Shown here in pieces: positions 16,419 through 25,618 of a stretch of 39,200 bases of DNA. The position numbers and the translations under genes were made by a program. Origin of the DNA: an uncultured Burkholderiales bacterium (GTDB lineage: Bacteria > Pseudomonadota > Gammaproteobacteria > Burkholderiales > Burkholderiaceae_E); contig CAIVAS010000017.1 in assembly GCA_903903975.1 (NCBI GenBank), positions 1-39,200 of the forward strand. The letters are read 5' to 3'. How positions within the stretch are numbered: the first letter of the stretch is position 1; the number at the start of each line of letters is the position of its first letter. The notes below the pieces were generated by a model, which was not told the DNA's origin, did not search any database, and saw only the letters and a list, made by a program, of their open reading frames with translations.

Positions 16419-17357
16419 ATGGGGCCGGTGATCATCAGACGACTGCTGGTATCGATCCCGGCATTGCTGGGCGTGCTGTTTCTGTGTTTCTGCCTGCTGC
16501 AGGTGGTGCCAAGCGACCCTGCGCGAATCATTGCCGGTCCTGACGCCAAGCCGGAGGAGGTCGCGGCAGTCCGCGCCGAACTCGGCCTGGACCGCCCGAT
16601 CGCCTACCAGTTCGCCGAGTACATTGGCAGGCTCTCACGCGGCGATCTCGGTCGCTCGATCATCTCGAACAAGTCGGTCGGTGAAGAGTTGGCCGATACC
16701 GTCGGGCCGACGGTCGAACTCATGATTGGCGCGATGCTGCTGGCGGTACCGATCGGATTGCTGCTGGGCACGATCGCCGCAGTCAGACGCGGCACCCTCA
16801 CCGATCGACTGATCATGGCGGTCTCGGTGGCTGGCGTGTCGATGCCGGTGTTTTTCATCGGTCTGCTGCTGATTCAGTATGTCGGCTACAAATGGGATCT
16901 GCTGCCCTTTACCGGTCGTACCGGCCCGGTCTGGGATGGCGGTCTGCCGAGCCTGATCCTGCCGGCGCTGACATTAGGCTGCGTGCTGATCGGCCCGATT
17001 GCGCGCCTCACGCGAACCGCGGTCCTGGAGGTGCTGGGCGCCGACTTCGTTCGCACGGCACGCGCCAAGGGCCTGCGCGAATCGGTGGTGATCGTGCACC
17101 ACGCACTGCGCAATGCGCTGATTCCGGTGGTCACGCTGATCGGTCTGCAGGCCGCTTTCCTGCTGGGCGGCGCGGTCGTTACCGAGACCATGTTCTCCTG
17201 GCCCGGCGTGGGTCGACTCGCGGTGGGCGCCATTATCTCGAGCGACTTTCCGACCGCGCAGGGCGCCATCATGATCCTTGCGATCGCCTTTCTCGCCATC
17301 AACCTGCTGGTCGACGTGCTCTATGTCTACCTCGATCCAAGGGTGCAACGCGCATGA
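16419..17357 (+). CDS. Peptide/nickel-type ABC transporter permease, DppB-like
   Basis: A 312-residue inner-membrane permease of the OppB/DppB/GsiC group. The N-terminal helix (RRLLVSIPALLGVLFLCFCL) is followed by the characteristic periplasmic QVVPSDPARIIAG segment and LGLDRPIAYQF, five further membrane segments, and the ATPase-coupling EAA loop (VLGADFVRTARAKGLRESVV, then HHALRNALIPVVT). It ends WPGVGRLAVGAI and a final helix. Its stop overlaps the next start as ATGA (17354-17357), so it is translationally coupled to the DppC-like gene. Confidence 0.92.
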   Translation: MGPVIIRRLLVSIPALLGVLFLCFCLLQVVPSDPARIIAGPDAKPEEVAAVRAELGLDRPIAYQFAEYIGRLSRGDLGRSIISNKSVGEELADTVGPTVELMIGAMLLAVPIGLLLGTIAAVRRGTLTDRLIMAVSVAGVSMPVFFIGLLLIQYVGYKWDLLPFTGRTGPVWDGGLPSLILPALTLGCVLIGPIARLTRTAVLEVLGADFVRTARAKGLRESVVIVHHALRNALIPVVTLIGLQAAFLLGGAVVTETMFSWPGVGRLAVGAIISSDFPTAQGAIMILAIAFLAINLLVDVLYVYLDPRVQRA

Positions 17358-18226
17358 GCAGCCCGGCCATCACCGCATCAGCATCGGCCATCGGGCGACG
17401 CCACAGCGTGCTCCACCGGCTTGCGCGCGACAAAGTGGCCCTGGCCGCCGCGATCGTGCTCATGACGATCGCGCTGGCAGCGCTCTTCGCCCCCTTGATT
17501 GCGCCCTTTGACCCCTACTTCACCGATCTCTCCAAGCCAATGCAGGCGCCCGACAGCGAGCACTGGTTCGGCACCGACAACACCGGCCGCGACATCTTCA
17601 GCCGGGTGCTCTACGGATCGCGCAATACCCTGATCATGGCGCTGGCAGGCGTGCTCACCGGCGGCGCGCTGGGCGGCGCCCTGGGCATCGCCTCGGCCTT
17701 CTACCGGCGCCTCGACCCCTGGATCATGCGGCTGGTCGACATCATGCTGGCCTTCCCCGCCATTCTGATCGGCCTGTCGGTGGCGGCCATCGTGGGTCCC
17801 GGCATTGAGTCGGTGATCATCGCGCTGGTGGTTTCGACCGTCCCTGACGTCGCCCGGGTCGCCCGCGGCTCTGCGATCGGCATCATGGGCCAGGAATTCA
17901 TGGAAGCAGGCCGAGCGGTCGGCGTCTCGAATGCCGCACTCATCTGGCGATATCTCACGCTTAACTGCATCTCGACCATCTCGGTGTTTCTTACCCTGCG
18001 ATTCGGCCAGGTGATTCTGGTGGGATCGGCGCTCGGCTTTCTGGGCATGGGCGCGCAGCCGCCGGAAGCCGAACTCGGCATGATGGCCGCGCAAGGGCGC
18101 GATTTCCTGTTCATGGCACCGCATATCGCAACGATTCCGAGCCTGGTGATCCTGCTGATCGTGCTGGCGGCGAATTTGCTGGGCGACGCGGTGCGCGATG
18201 TTCTGGATCCGAGACTTCAGCAGTAG
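17354..18226 (+). CDS. Peptide/nickel-type ABC transporter permease, DppC-like
   Basis: A 290-residue inner-membrane permease of the OppC/DppC/GsiD group, partner of the preceding protein. The frame is open far upstream, but the start at ATG 17354, overlapping the previous stop, gives a normal-length protein. Landmarks: N-terminal helix (VALAAAIVLMTIALAALFAP), then HWFGTDNTGRDIFSRVLYGSR, which is diagnostic of the family, membrane segments, the coupling loop MGQEFMEAGRAVGVSNAALI, and the ending GDAVRDVLDPRL. The next gene, the binding protein, begins 55 bases on. Confidence 0.92.
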   Translation: MSSPAITASASAIGRRHSVLHRLARDKVALAAAIVLMTIALAALFAPLIAPFDPYFTDLSKPMQAPDSEHWFGTDNTGRDIFSRVLYGSRNTLIMALAGVLTGGALGGALGIASAFYRRLDPWIMRLVDIMLAFPAILIGLSVAAIVGPGIESVIIALVVSTVPDVARVARGSAIGIMGQEFMEAGRAVGVSNAALIWRYLTLNCISTISVFLTLRFGQVILVGSALGFLGMGAQPPEAELGMMAAQGRDFLFMAPHIATIPSLVILLIVLAANLLGDAVRDVLDPRLQQ

Positions 18227-18281
18227 TTTCAGATAGACAGCAGTTTCACCCGATGACGACAACAACGACCTGGAGACGAGC

Positions 18282-19841
18282 ATGAAGACACTGGTGAGGG
18301 CCTTGGGCCTGGCGCTTTGCCTTGCAGCCTCAATGGCTCAGGGGCAAACGCTCAACTACATGAAGGCGCTCGATGCGCCGCATTTCGACGGACACCGCAC
18401 CACCTGGTCACCCAGCTCTGACGTGATCAATCTCGTGCAGGACACCCTCGTCGCCCTCGACTGGGACGGCAAGACCGCCCTGCCGCTGCTGGCCAAATCC
18501 TGGACCGTCAGTCCGGACGGCAAAACCTATACCTTCAAGCTGCGTGATGACGTGCAGTTTTGCAGCGGCAAGAAATTCACTTCCGCCGATGTGGTCTACA
18601 GCTTCAATCGCCAGCGCGAGGTCAAAGGGCCCTTTGGCTGGCGTGCGGGCAAGCTCAAGGAGCTGAAGGCGATCGACCCCTACATCGTGTCCTACGAAAT
18701 GACCGAACCCTATTCGGATCTGCTCGTGCAGCTCACGATGTTCAACAACACGATCCACAACAAGGAGAGCGTCGATCAGCTCGGCAAGGACTACGGCATC
18801 AAGGGGCTCGACGGCACCGGCCCCTGGTGCTTTGTCTCATGGCAGCCGCGTACCGAGGTCGTGCTCAAGCGCCACGACGCCTATCGCTGGGGGCCATCGA
18901 TGTACACCAATCCGGGGCCGGTGAAGTTTGAGCGGATGTCGATCAAGATCGTGCCGGAAGACTCAAGCCGGCTCGCTGCCATGATGGGCGGTCGATTCGA
19001 CATCACGCCGCACTTTCCGACACAGTTCATCGATCAGGCCAAGAAGGCGCCGATGCTCAATGTCGATCAGGCCAAGCCGAATTTTCAGCTGATGTACTTC
19101 GGCTTCAAGATCGACCGGCCGATGGTCTCCGACCCGCGCGTGCGCGAAGCGATGAGCATCGGACTGAACCGGGCCGAGCTCACCAAGGCGGTCATGCTGG
19201 GCCAGGCTGATCCGGCCTACACCTATATCGACCCCGAAGCGCTCGACTTCGCGCCATCGACCAAAGGCATCATCAAGGAAGATGTGAACCGGGCCAAGAA
19301 GCTGCTCGATGACGCCGGCTGGAAGCCTGGCCCTGACGGCATCCGGGTCAAGGACGGTGTGAAGCTCGCACCAATCGTCTATATCCCGCAGGTGACCTAC
19401 TTCCCGCGCATGACCGAGGCCATCCAGGGCTATATGCGCAAGATCGGTATCGACTGGAAGATCGTGGCGCTTGACTCCACGATCATGCCGGCCAAATTGA
19501 GCGGCCAGGATTTCGACATCTGGACGGTCACCGTGCCGTATCTGTCGGCCGGTGAACTGATGAACTTCTACTTCGATTCGGCGCAGATTCCGGTGCCCAA
19601 CCGGATGAACTACAAGGACGCTCAGACGGATGACGCGATCCGGTTCGGGCGCACCGCGCTCAACGATGCCGACCGGGCCAAGGGCTATGCCGCGGCACAG
19701 GAGCGGGTCATGAAAGAGCATCTCTGGATGCCGGTCATGAACGTCAAGATGTACCAGACCTCCAACAAGAAGATCAAGGGTGCACGCGCGCACATGCTCT
19801 ATCAGTACACCTATTACAAAGGTCTGGATATCGCACCGTGA
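18282..19841 (+). CDS. ABC transporter substrate-binding protein, family 5 (peptide/organic solute)
   Basis: A 519-residue periplasmic binding protein of the SBP_bac_5 family (DppA/OppA/GsiB type). It has a Sec signal peptide ([20 protein letters not shown]) with cleavage near residue 22, the family motif [39 protein letters not shown], and the later block [17 protein letters not shown]. The family also binds nickel, heme, glutathione and opines, so the ligand is open. GGAGAC precedes ATG 18282 at suitable spacing. Its stop overlaps the GTG start of the first ATPase, so the transporter is one tight operon. Confidence 0.92.
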   Translation: MKTLVRALGLALCLAASMAQGQTLNYMKALDAPHFDGHRTTWSPSSDVINLVQDTLVALDWDGKTALPLLAKSWTVSPDGKTYTFKLRDDVQFCSGKKFTSADVVYSFNRQREVKGPFGWRAGKLKELKAIDPYIVSYEMTEPYSDLLVQLTMFNNTIHNKESVDQLGKDYGIKGLDGTGPWCFVSWQPRTEVVLKRHDAYRWGPSMYTNPGPVKFERMSIKIVPEDSSRLAAMMGGRFDITPHFPTQFIDQAKKAPMLNVDQAKPNFQLMYFGFKIDRPMVSDPRVREAMSIGLNRAELTKAVMLGQADPAYTYIDPEALDFAPSTKGIIKEDVNRAKKLLDDAGWKPGPDGIRVKDGVKLAPIVYIPQVTYFPRMTEAIQGYMRKIGIDWKIVALDSTIMPAKLSGQDFDIWTVTVPYLSAGELMNFYFDSAQIPVPNRMNYKDAQTDDAIRFGRTALNDADRAKGYAAAQERVMKEHLWMPVMNVKMYQTSNKKIKGARAHMLYQYTYYKGLDIAP

Positions 19842-20893
19842 ATGAGGCATCAAACGTCATGAGCGATGCACCACTGCTCGAGGTCGAGGGCCTTCGCACC
19901 TGGTTCGAGACCGATCGCGGGCGTTTTAAAGCGGTTGACGGCATCAGTTTCACCGTCAACCGCGGGCGCACCGTCGGGCTGGTCGGCGAATCAGGCTGCG
20001 GCAAGAGCGTGACCTCGCTGTCGCTGATGGGACTGGTGCCGTCACCCCCCGGCAAGGTAAGCGCGGAGTCGATTCGCTTCGAGGGGCAGGACCTGCTCGG
20101 ACTGTCGCCGCAGGCGCGCCGCATGATGCGGGGCAGCCGCATGTCGATGGTGTTTCAGGAGCCGATGACCTCGCTCAATCCGGTGCACACCATTGGCCGA
20201 CAGATCATCGAGGCCATTCGTGCACACCGTGACGTCTCCACTGACGCGGCGAAGGCGCGGGCGATCGAAGTGCTTGAGCTGGTGCGTATTCCGTCGGCGG
20301 CCCAGCGACTCGACGATTTTCCGCATTACCTTTCCGGCGGGATGCGACAGCGCGTGATGATCGCGATGGCGCTGGCCTGCGAGCCGGCCCTGCTGATCGC
20401 CGATGAGCCGACCACCGCGCTCGATGTCACCATCCAGGCTCAAATCCTGGAGCTGATGCGTGATCTGCAGGCGCGTCTGGGCATGGCCATCCTGATCATC
20501 ACGCATGATCTCGGCGTGATTGCCGAACTGGCCGATGACGTGATCGTCATGTATGCCGGCAAGATCGTCGAGAGCGCGCCGGTCGAGGCGCTCTTCAACG
20601 ACCCGCAGCACCCCTACACCATCGGGCTGCTCGGATCGATTCCGCGTCTCGATGTCGAGCGCTCGCGCCTTGCCACCATCGAAGGCAGCGTGCCGAGTCC
20701 GGCGAATCAGCCGGCCGGCTGCCGGTTCGCACCGCGTTGCCCCTTCGCGGATGCGCATTGCCATGCCAATGAGCCACCGCTGCGCACGCTCGAATCGAAT
20801 CACCAGGTGGCCTGCTGGAAAGCGCCGGTCGAGCTGTCAATGACGCCGGCCCAGACGACGGTGAGCGCATCAGCACTGGGAGATCCGGCATGA
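19838..20893 (+). CDS. Peptide-type ABC transporter ATP-binding protein, DppD-like
   Basis: A 351-residue ATPase: Walker [10 protein letters not shown]-loop [10 protein letters not shown], signature LSGGMRQRV, Walker [10 protein letters not shown]-loop ITHDLGV, and the C-terminal oligopeptide-transporter domain with a cysteine-rich motif ([15 protein letters not shown]). In this subfamily those cysteines can hold an iron-sulfur cluster. Two starts are possible: GTG 19838, overlapping the previous stop, and ATG 19859 ([11 protein letters not shown]), which fits homologue length slightly better. Its stop overlaps the next start as ATGA at 20890-20893. Confidence 0.92.
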   Translation: MNEASNVMSDAPLLEVEGLRTWFETDRGRFKAVDGISFTVNRGRTVGLVGESGCGKSVTSLSLMGLVPSPPGKVSAESIRFEGQDLLGLSPQARRMMRGSRMSMVFQEPMTSLNPVHTIGRQIIEAIRAHRDVSTDAAKARAIEVLELVRIPSAAQRLDDFPHYLSGGMRQRVMIAMALACEPALLIADEPTTALDVTIQAQILELMRDLQARLGMAILIITHDLGVIAELADDVIVMYAGKIVESAPVEALFNDPQHPYTIGLLGSIPRLDVERSRLATIEGSVPSPANQPAGCRFAPRCPFADAHCHANEPPLRTLESNHQVACWKAPVELSMTPAQTTVSASALGDPA

Positions 20894-21972
20894 GCGAGGA
20901 CACCCTGCTGAGCGTTCGAGGGCTGGTCAAACACTTCCCGCTCAAACGCGGCGTGATCATCAGCAAGACCGTCGGCAACGTGCGGGCGGTCGACGATGTC
21001 AGCTTCGAGATCCGCCGTGGCGAGACACTGGCACTGGTCGGCGAATCAGGCTGCGGCAAGTCGACCACCGGCAGACTCATCCTTCGGCTGATGCCACCGA
21101 GCGGAGGCGAAATACGCTTTCAGGGCAAAGACATCGCCCGACTCGATGACGACGAGATGCGACGGATGCGCCGGCACTTGCAGATCATCTTTCAGGATCC
21201 GTATGCCTCGCTGAATCCGCGCATGACGGTAGGCGACATCATCACCGAGCCAATGCAGGTTCACGCCATCGGCAGCGAATCCGAGCGCGCCGAGCGAGTC
21301 AGCGAACTGCTCGAGGTGGTTGGTCTTGCGCCCGAGCATGCGCGCCGATATCCGCATCAGTTTTCGGGCGGCCAGCGACAGCGGATCGGCATCGCCCGAG
21401 CCCTGGCAGTCAACCCCGATCTGATCGTCTGCGATGAGCCGGTCTCAGCCCTCGATGTCTCGATTCAGGCTCAGGTCGTCAATCTTTTGCAGGATCTGCA
21501 GCAGCGGCTGGGTCTTTCCTATCTCTTCATCGCGCATGACCTGGCCGTGGTCAAGCACATCAGCGACCGCGTCGCGGTGATGTATCTCGGCAAGCTGGTC
21601 GAGATCGCCGACAAGGAATCCCTCTACCGCCGCCCGCTTCACCCCTACACTCAGGCGCTGCTGTCTGCGATTCCGCGGCCCGACCCGGGCGCCGAGCGTC
21701 AGCGAATCGTCCTGCACGGCGACGTCCCGAGCGCCATGAAGCCGCCCACAGGATGCCGCTTTCATACCCGCTGCGCCTATGCTCAGGAACGATGCCGTCA
21801 GGATGAGCCGGTCCTGCGTGACGCAGCGCCCGGTCATCGGGTGGCCTGCCACTTCTTCGAGACGCTGCCGATGCCGGCCGATACCGGGGCACCGCGGGCG
21901 AGGCATGACATCAACTTCACGCGCCGGCTGGCCGCCTTCGAAGCCGCCGCCGAACGCGTCAAGCCAATCTGA
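20890..21972 (+). CDS. Peptide-type ABC transporter ATP-binding protein, DppF-like
   Basis: A 360-residue ATPase that forms a heterodimer with the DppD-like protein. It shows Walker [11 protein letters not shown]-loop [15 protein letters not shown], signature [15 protein letters not shown], Walker [14 protein letters not shown]-loop IAHDLAV, and the C-terminal cysteine motif [16 protein letters not shown] tail of about 40 residues after the conserved domain ends KPI. It closes the operon and is convergent, eight bases apart, with the Bug binding-protein gene. Confidence 0.93.
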   Translation: MSEDTLLSVRGLVKHFPLKRGVIISKTVGNVRAVDDVSFEIRRGETLALVGESGCGKSTTGRLILRLMPPSGGEIRFQGKDIARLDDDEMRRMRRHLQIIFQDPYASLNPRMTVGDIITEPMQVHAIGSESERAERVSELLEVVGLAPEHARRYPHQFSGGQRQRIGIARALAVNPDLIVCDEPVSALDVSIQAQVVNLLQDLQQRLGLSYLFIAHDLAVVKHISDRVAVMYLGKLVEIADKESLYRRPLHPYTQALLSAIPRPDPGAERQRIVLHGDVPSAMKPPTGCRFHTRCAYAQERCRQDEPVLRDAAPGHRVACHFFETLPMPADTGAPRARHDINFTRRLAAFEAAAERVKPI

Positions 21973-21980
21973 GCGCAGAA

Positions 21981-22973
21981 CTATTCCGGCGAAAAACCGG
22001 CTTTTCGCATCATCTCGGTGAATGACACCACGAGCTTGGACTGGCGACTGGCAAATTCGGCCGGCGTGCCGGTGCGTACATCGAGTCCGGTCGTGAGCAA
22101 TTTGGTGCGTAGGTCCTGCGATTCGGTCGCGGCGTTGAGCTCACGGTTCCAGGCATCGATGATCGCCGGGTTCATCTTCGGCGGCCCATAAAAGCCGTAG
22201 AAGCCTTCGTAATTCAAAGCGGGGTAGCCGAGCTCGCTGACGATCGGCAGATCCGGCGCAAAAGGCAGGCGCTTGGGTGAACTCACCGCAATGACGCGCA
22301 CCTTGTCGGACTGATGGTGGGTCAGGAAATCGGTGACGCCACCGCAACCGGCCGAGACATGGCCGGCGAACAGATCACCGAGCAAAGGCGCAGCACCCTT
22401 GTAGGCGACCGCCTCGAGAGGAGTACCGATCGCCTGACCAAGCAGCACGCCGAAGAAGTGCGTATTGCTGCCAGGGGCGGTCGTGCCGAAGGTCTCTTTG
22501 CCGGGATTCTTCTTGAGCCAGGCCACATACTCGGGCAGCGTTTTCACGCCAAGCGTCGATGACACCACATAGGCGGTGGCGGTCGCGCCGGTCAGGGCAA
22601 TCGGGGTGAGGTCTTTTTCGAGATCGAAGCCGGGCGATTTGCGGGTGACGGTGAGTGCCACCGTGGTCGCGCTGGTACCGTACATCAGCACCGAGCCATC
22701 GGCCGGCGACTTCTTGAGCGCATCGATCGCGATCGCGCCGCTCGCGCCGGGCCGGTTGTCGACAATGACATTCGTACCAGTGCGCTCACGCACCTTGTCG
22801 GCCACATAGCGGGCCATGATGTCGGAGCCGCCACCCGGCGGAAAGCCGACCAGGATGCGGATGGTGCCGGTCGGCAGGGCCTGCTGGGCGGAAGCCCGGC
22901 TACCAAGTGCAGCGGCAGCAATGGCTCCACCTGCTTTGAGAACGGTACGGCGCGACGTCGAGCCGATGGTCAT
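21981..22973 (-). CDS. Bug family tripartite tricarboxylate transporter substrate-binding protein
   Basis: A 330-residue periplasmic binding protein of the Bug (TctC) family, greatly expanded in Burkholderiales. The N-terminal signal is twin-arginine-like (SRRTVLKAGGAIAAAALG) with cleavage near ASAQQA. Family motifs are IRILVGFPPGGGSDIMAR, VIVDNRPGASGAIAI, and the late segment GYPALNYEGFYGFYGP. Bug proteins bind carboxylates such as citrate, nicotinate or glutamate. No TctA/TctB membrane genes are nearby, which is usual for Bug orphans. GGAGACAGAC precedes ATG 22973. Downstream of the aldehyde dehydrogenase gene in the same direction, separated by 140 bases that include a hairpin. Confidence 0.92.
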   Translation of the reverse strand: MTIGSTSRRTVLKAGGAIAAAALGSRASAQQALPTGTIRILVGFPPGGGSDIMARYVADKVRERTGTNVIVDNRPGASGAIAIDALKKSPADGSVLMYGTSATTVALTVTRKSPGFDLEKDLTPIALTGATATAYVVSSTLGVKTLPEYVAWLKKNPGKETFGTTAPGSNTHFFGVLLGQAIGTPLEAVAYKGAAPLLGDLFAGHVSAGCGGVTDFLTHHQSDKVRVIAVSSPKRLPFAPDLPIVSELGYPALNYEGFYGFYGPPKMNPAIIDAWNRELNAATESQDLRTKLLTTGLDVRTGTPAEFASRQSKLVVSFTEMMRKAGFSPE

Positions 22974-23061
22974 GTCTGTCTCCAGTGGCTCTGTGATCAG
23001 AGCTCTGCTTGATTCAATGATGAACGCTTGGATGAAAAGCGGCGCGAAGCCAACGCATCAA

Positions 23062-23094
23062 AGCAGGACGGCGGCCTGACAGTCCGTCGCCCTG
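23062..23094 (-). terminator. Hairpin after the aldehyde dehydrogenase gene, possible terminator
   Basis: GCAGG at 23062-23066 pairs with CCTGC at 23090-23094, and CGGCGG at 23068-23073 pairs with CCGTCG at 23083-23088 (one G-T pair), with one mismatch between the two helices and a nine-base loop. On the minus strand it starts about 20 bases after the aldehyde dehydrogenase stop and is followed by only TTT, so it is a plausible but not classical intrinsic terminator. Confidence 0.4.
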
Positions 23095-23113
23095 CTCGAT
23101 GATCAACCGGCCG

Positions 23114-24553
23114 TCAGGCGGCAACCGGGGCGTGATAGCCCAGAATCGCTTTGGTCTCGAGAAACTCCTCGAGACCCCAGACGCCGAATTCGCGACCGTT
23201 GCCCGACTGCTTGTAGCCGCCGAACGGTGAACCGGGGTCGACACCGGCGCCGTTCACATGGATGTTGCCGGCGCGAATCTGGCGCGCGACACCGCGGGCA
23301 CGGTCGATGTTGCCGGAGGACACATAGCCCGACAGACCGTACGGCGTGTCATTGGCAATGCGAATCGCATCGGCATCGTCTTTGTAGCCGATGATCGAGA
23401 GCACCGGCCCGAAGATCTCTTCACGAGCGATGGTCATCTCGTTGGTCACATGCGAGAACACCGTGGGCTTGACGAAGTAACCGGCCGAAATACCATCGGG
23501 CAGACCAGCACCGCCGCATTCTAGCTTGGCACCCTCTTCGATGCCTTTCTTGATGAGCGTCTGGATCTTGTCCCACTGCAGCTTCGAGACCACCGGACCC
23601 GCTTTGGTCTCGGGCTTGGTCGGATCACCCACGGTGACGCCTTCTGCTGCAGCACGTGCAATCGCGGCAGCTTCGTCCATGCGGCTGATCGGCACGAGCA
23701 TGCGGGTCGGGGCATTGCAGGACTGACCGCTGTTGGAGGTGCAGGCAAAAAGGCCCGCCGAGATGACTTTCTTGAAGTCGGCATCGTCGAGAATGATGTT
23801 GGCCGACTTGCCACCCAACTCCTGGGTGACGCGCTTGACGGTGGGGGCAGCATTTTGTGCAACCAGCACGCCGGCGCGGGTCGAACCGGTGAAGGACACC
23901 ATGTCGACGTCCTTGTGCTTGGACAGGAAGGTGCCAACACCCGGGCCGTCGCCATTGACCAGATTGAACACACCGGGCGGCACGCCGGCTTCGTGCATCA
24001 CTTCGGCAAACAGGATGGCATTGAGCGGCGCAATTTCAGTCGGCTTGAGCACCACGGTGCAACCTGCGGCGAGTGCGGGCGCGACCTTCGCCGCGATCTG
24101 GTTGAGCGGCCAGTTCCAGGGTGTGATGAGCGCGCACACACCGATCGCCTCGTGAACGATGCGGCTGCGCCCGACATCCTTTTCCCACTCAAAAGACTTC
24201 AGCGCCTTGAGCGCATGCATTAAATGACCCAGACCCGACGGCGCTTGCGCGGCAGTGGCCAGACTCACCGGCGCACCCATCTCCTGCGAGACCGCGGCGG
24301 CGATTTCGGGCATGCGGGCCTTGTAGACCGCGATGATCTTTTCCAGCAGTGCCGCGCGCTCTTCGATCGTGGTCTGCGAAAAAGTCACGAACGCGCGGCG
24401 CGCAGCGGCGACTGCGCGGTCAACGTCGGTCTCGTCGCCGATGGCGATTGTGGCGATCACGGCTTCGGTCGCGGGGTTGACCACGGCCAGGGTCTGCTTG
24501 CTGTGGGGCTCGACCCATTGGCCGTCGATATAGAACTTCTGCTCGTTTTGCAT
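23114..24553 (-). CDS. NAD(P)-dependent aldehyde dehydrogenase
   Basis: A 479-residue cytosolic aldehyde dehydrogenase that oxidises an aldehyde to the carboxylic acid. All signature residues are present: Asn147 in TPWNWPL, Lys170 in VVLKPTE, FTGSTRAG at 221-228, catalytic base Glu245 in TQELGGKS, nucleophile Cys279 in NSGQSCNAPTR, and EEIFGPVL. The start, ATG 24553, has a GGAGACATC ribosome site. Substrate cannot be assigned. It lies between the crotonase and Bug binding-protein genes on the minus strand, which fits a role in breakdown of an imported carboxylate or aldehyde. Confidence 0.93.
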   Translation of the reverse strand: MQNEQKFYIDGQWVEPHSKQTLAVVNPATEAVIATIAIGDETDVDRAVAAARRAFVTFSQTTIEERAALLEKIIAVYKARMPEIAAAVSQEMGAPVSLATAAQAPSGLGHLMHALKALKSFEWEKDVGRSRIVHEAIGVCALITPWNWPLNQIAAKVAPALAAGCTVVLKPTEIAPLNAILFAEVMHEAGVPPGVFNLVNGDGPGVGTFLSKHKDVDMVSFTGSTRAGVLVAQNAAPTVKRVTQELGGKSANIILDDADFKKVISAGLFACTSNSGQSCNAPTRMLVPISRMDEAAAIARAAAEGVTVGDPTKPETKAGPVVSKLQWDKIQTLIKKGIEEGAKLECGGAGLPDGISAGYFVKPTVFSHVTNEMTIAREEIFGPVLSIIGYKDDADAIRIANDTPYGLSGYVSSGNIDRARGVARQIRAGNIHVNGAGVDPGSPFGGYKQSGNGREFGVWGLEEFLETKAILGYHAPVAA

Positions 24554-24660
24554 GATGTCTCCGGTGAAGTCGGGGGATGTTGATCAGGAAGCGGTAGGGA
24601 AAGACAGAAGAGAATACAGGGTCAGCACGTCCGGTCAGAGGCCGCACTGGGCAACACGAA

Positions 24661-25503
24661 TCACTTTCGCATGACTGGCAACTCGACAAACTCGCCGGCA
24701 CGCCGATCCCGATTGGCACTGATCGCCTCCTGGATTTCCTCGCCCTGCAGCATGCTGGCGTTCCAGATTCCGATGTAGTCAAGGCCATCGGCGGTCGAAT
24801 GGTCGCGGGCGTAATTGATCATCCGCTTGCAGCCATAGACCGCAAGCGGTGCACGCGCGGCAATCTCGCGGGCAATTGCCATCACCTCGGTCAGCATGGT
24901 CGCCTGATCGGCAAAGACGCGATTGACCAAGCCACAGGCCTGCGCCTCTTTGGCTGGCATGCGCCGGCCGGTATAAGCCAGTTCGCGAACGATCCCCTCG
25001 GGAATCAGCTTGACCAGCCGCGGGAAGGTGCCGACATCGGCGGTCATGCCGATGTTGATCTCATAGACCGTGATGAAGGCGTCTTCGCTCGCATAGCGCA
25101 TGTCGCAGGCGGTAATCAGGTCGACTCCGCCGCCGATGCAACCACCCTGGATGGCGGCAAGTACCGGAATGCGGCACTGCTCAAGCGCGGTGAAGGTGCG
25201 TTGCAGGCGCTTCACGCTGTCGTAAAAGCGTGCACCGTGCTGCAGGCGCGCGGTGCGGGCCGCATCGTCGCCCGGCGTGATGCTGTTGTCGGAAAACATG
25301 CCGGTATCGATGCCCGAGGTGAAATGCGGGCCGGTCGATGAGATCACGATCACCCGTGCCCGGGCGTTGGCGTCGATATCGTCGATGATCTGCGGCAACT
25401 CTTCCCAGAAGGCGCGGATCATGTTGTTGCGCTTTTCGGGGCGATTAAGAACGATATGCGCAATACGATCAGTGATCGTCACATCGAAACACTGGTAAGC
25501 CAT
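24661..25503 (-). CDS. Crotonase-family protein, Delta3,5-Delta2,4-dienoyl-CoA isomerase-like
   Basis: A 280-residue crotonase. Unlike simple enoyl-CoA hydratases, it carries the acidic triad of dienoyl-CoA isomerase: Asp128 in GGGVDLITACD, Glu148 in VYEINIG and Asp156 in TADVGTF, with the same 20- and 8-residue spacings as Asp176, Glu196 and Asp204 of mammalian ECH1. Oxyanion-hole segments are GPHFTSGIDTGMF (58-70) and GGCIGGG (120-126). Expected role: shifting conjugated double bonds during beta-oxidation of unsaturated acyl-CoA. ATG 25503 has GGGAG six bases upstream, so the longer frame to 25554 is rejected. 107 bases separate it from the aldehyde dehydrogenase gene. Confidence 0.85.
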   Translation of the reverse strand: MAYQCFDVTITDRIAHIVLNRPEKRNNMIRAFWEELPQIIDDIDANARARVIVISSTGPHFTSGIDTGMFSDNSITPGDDAARTARLQHGARFYDSVKRLQRTFTALEQCRIPVLAAIQGGCIGGGVDLITACDMRYASEDAFITVYEINIGMTADVGTFPRLVKLIPEGIVRELAYTGRRMPAKEAQACGLVNRVFADQATMLTEVMAIAREIAARAPLAVYGCKRMINYARDHSTADGLDYIGIWNASMLQGEEIQEAISANRDRRAGEFVELPVMRK

Positions 25504-25590
25504 CGGCATCTCCCGGCAATGTCTTGTTGTCGCGGCATCGGTTGATGCACCCATCCGAAAATTATAGAGGGGTTCAGGCCCTTGGCCGGC

Positions 25591-25618
25591 CAGATTGACC
25601 GGCGCAGATTGACCGGCT
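25591..25618. repeat. Two-copy 14-bp tandem repeat
   Basis: CAGATTGACCGGC occurs at 25591-25603 and again at 25605-25617, giving two near-identical 14-base units. A degenerate third unit (CAGACCGGCC) begins at 25619, inside the 3' end of the aspartoacylase-family gene. It lies between the two minus-strand genes; most likely replication slippage. Confidence 0.6.

Noticed and set aside
21986-22006. CCGG-loop-CCGG followed by CTTTTC after the DppF-like gene
   Set aside because: The stem has only four base pairs and lies inside the 3' end of the convergent Bug gene; too weak to call a terminator.
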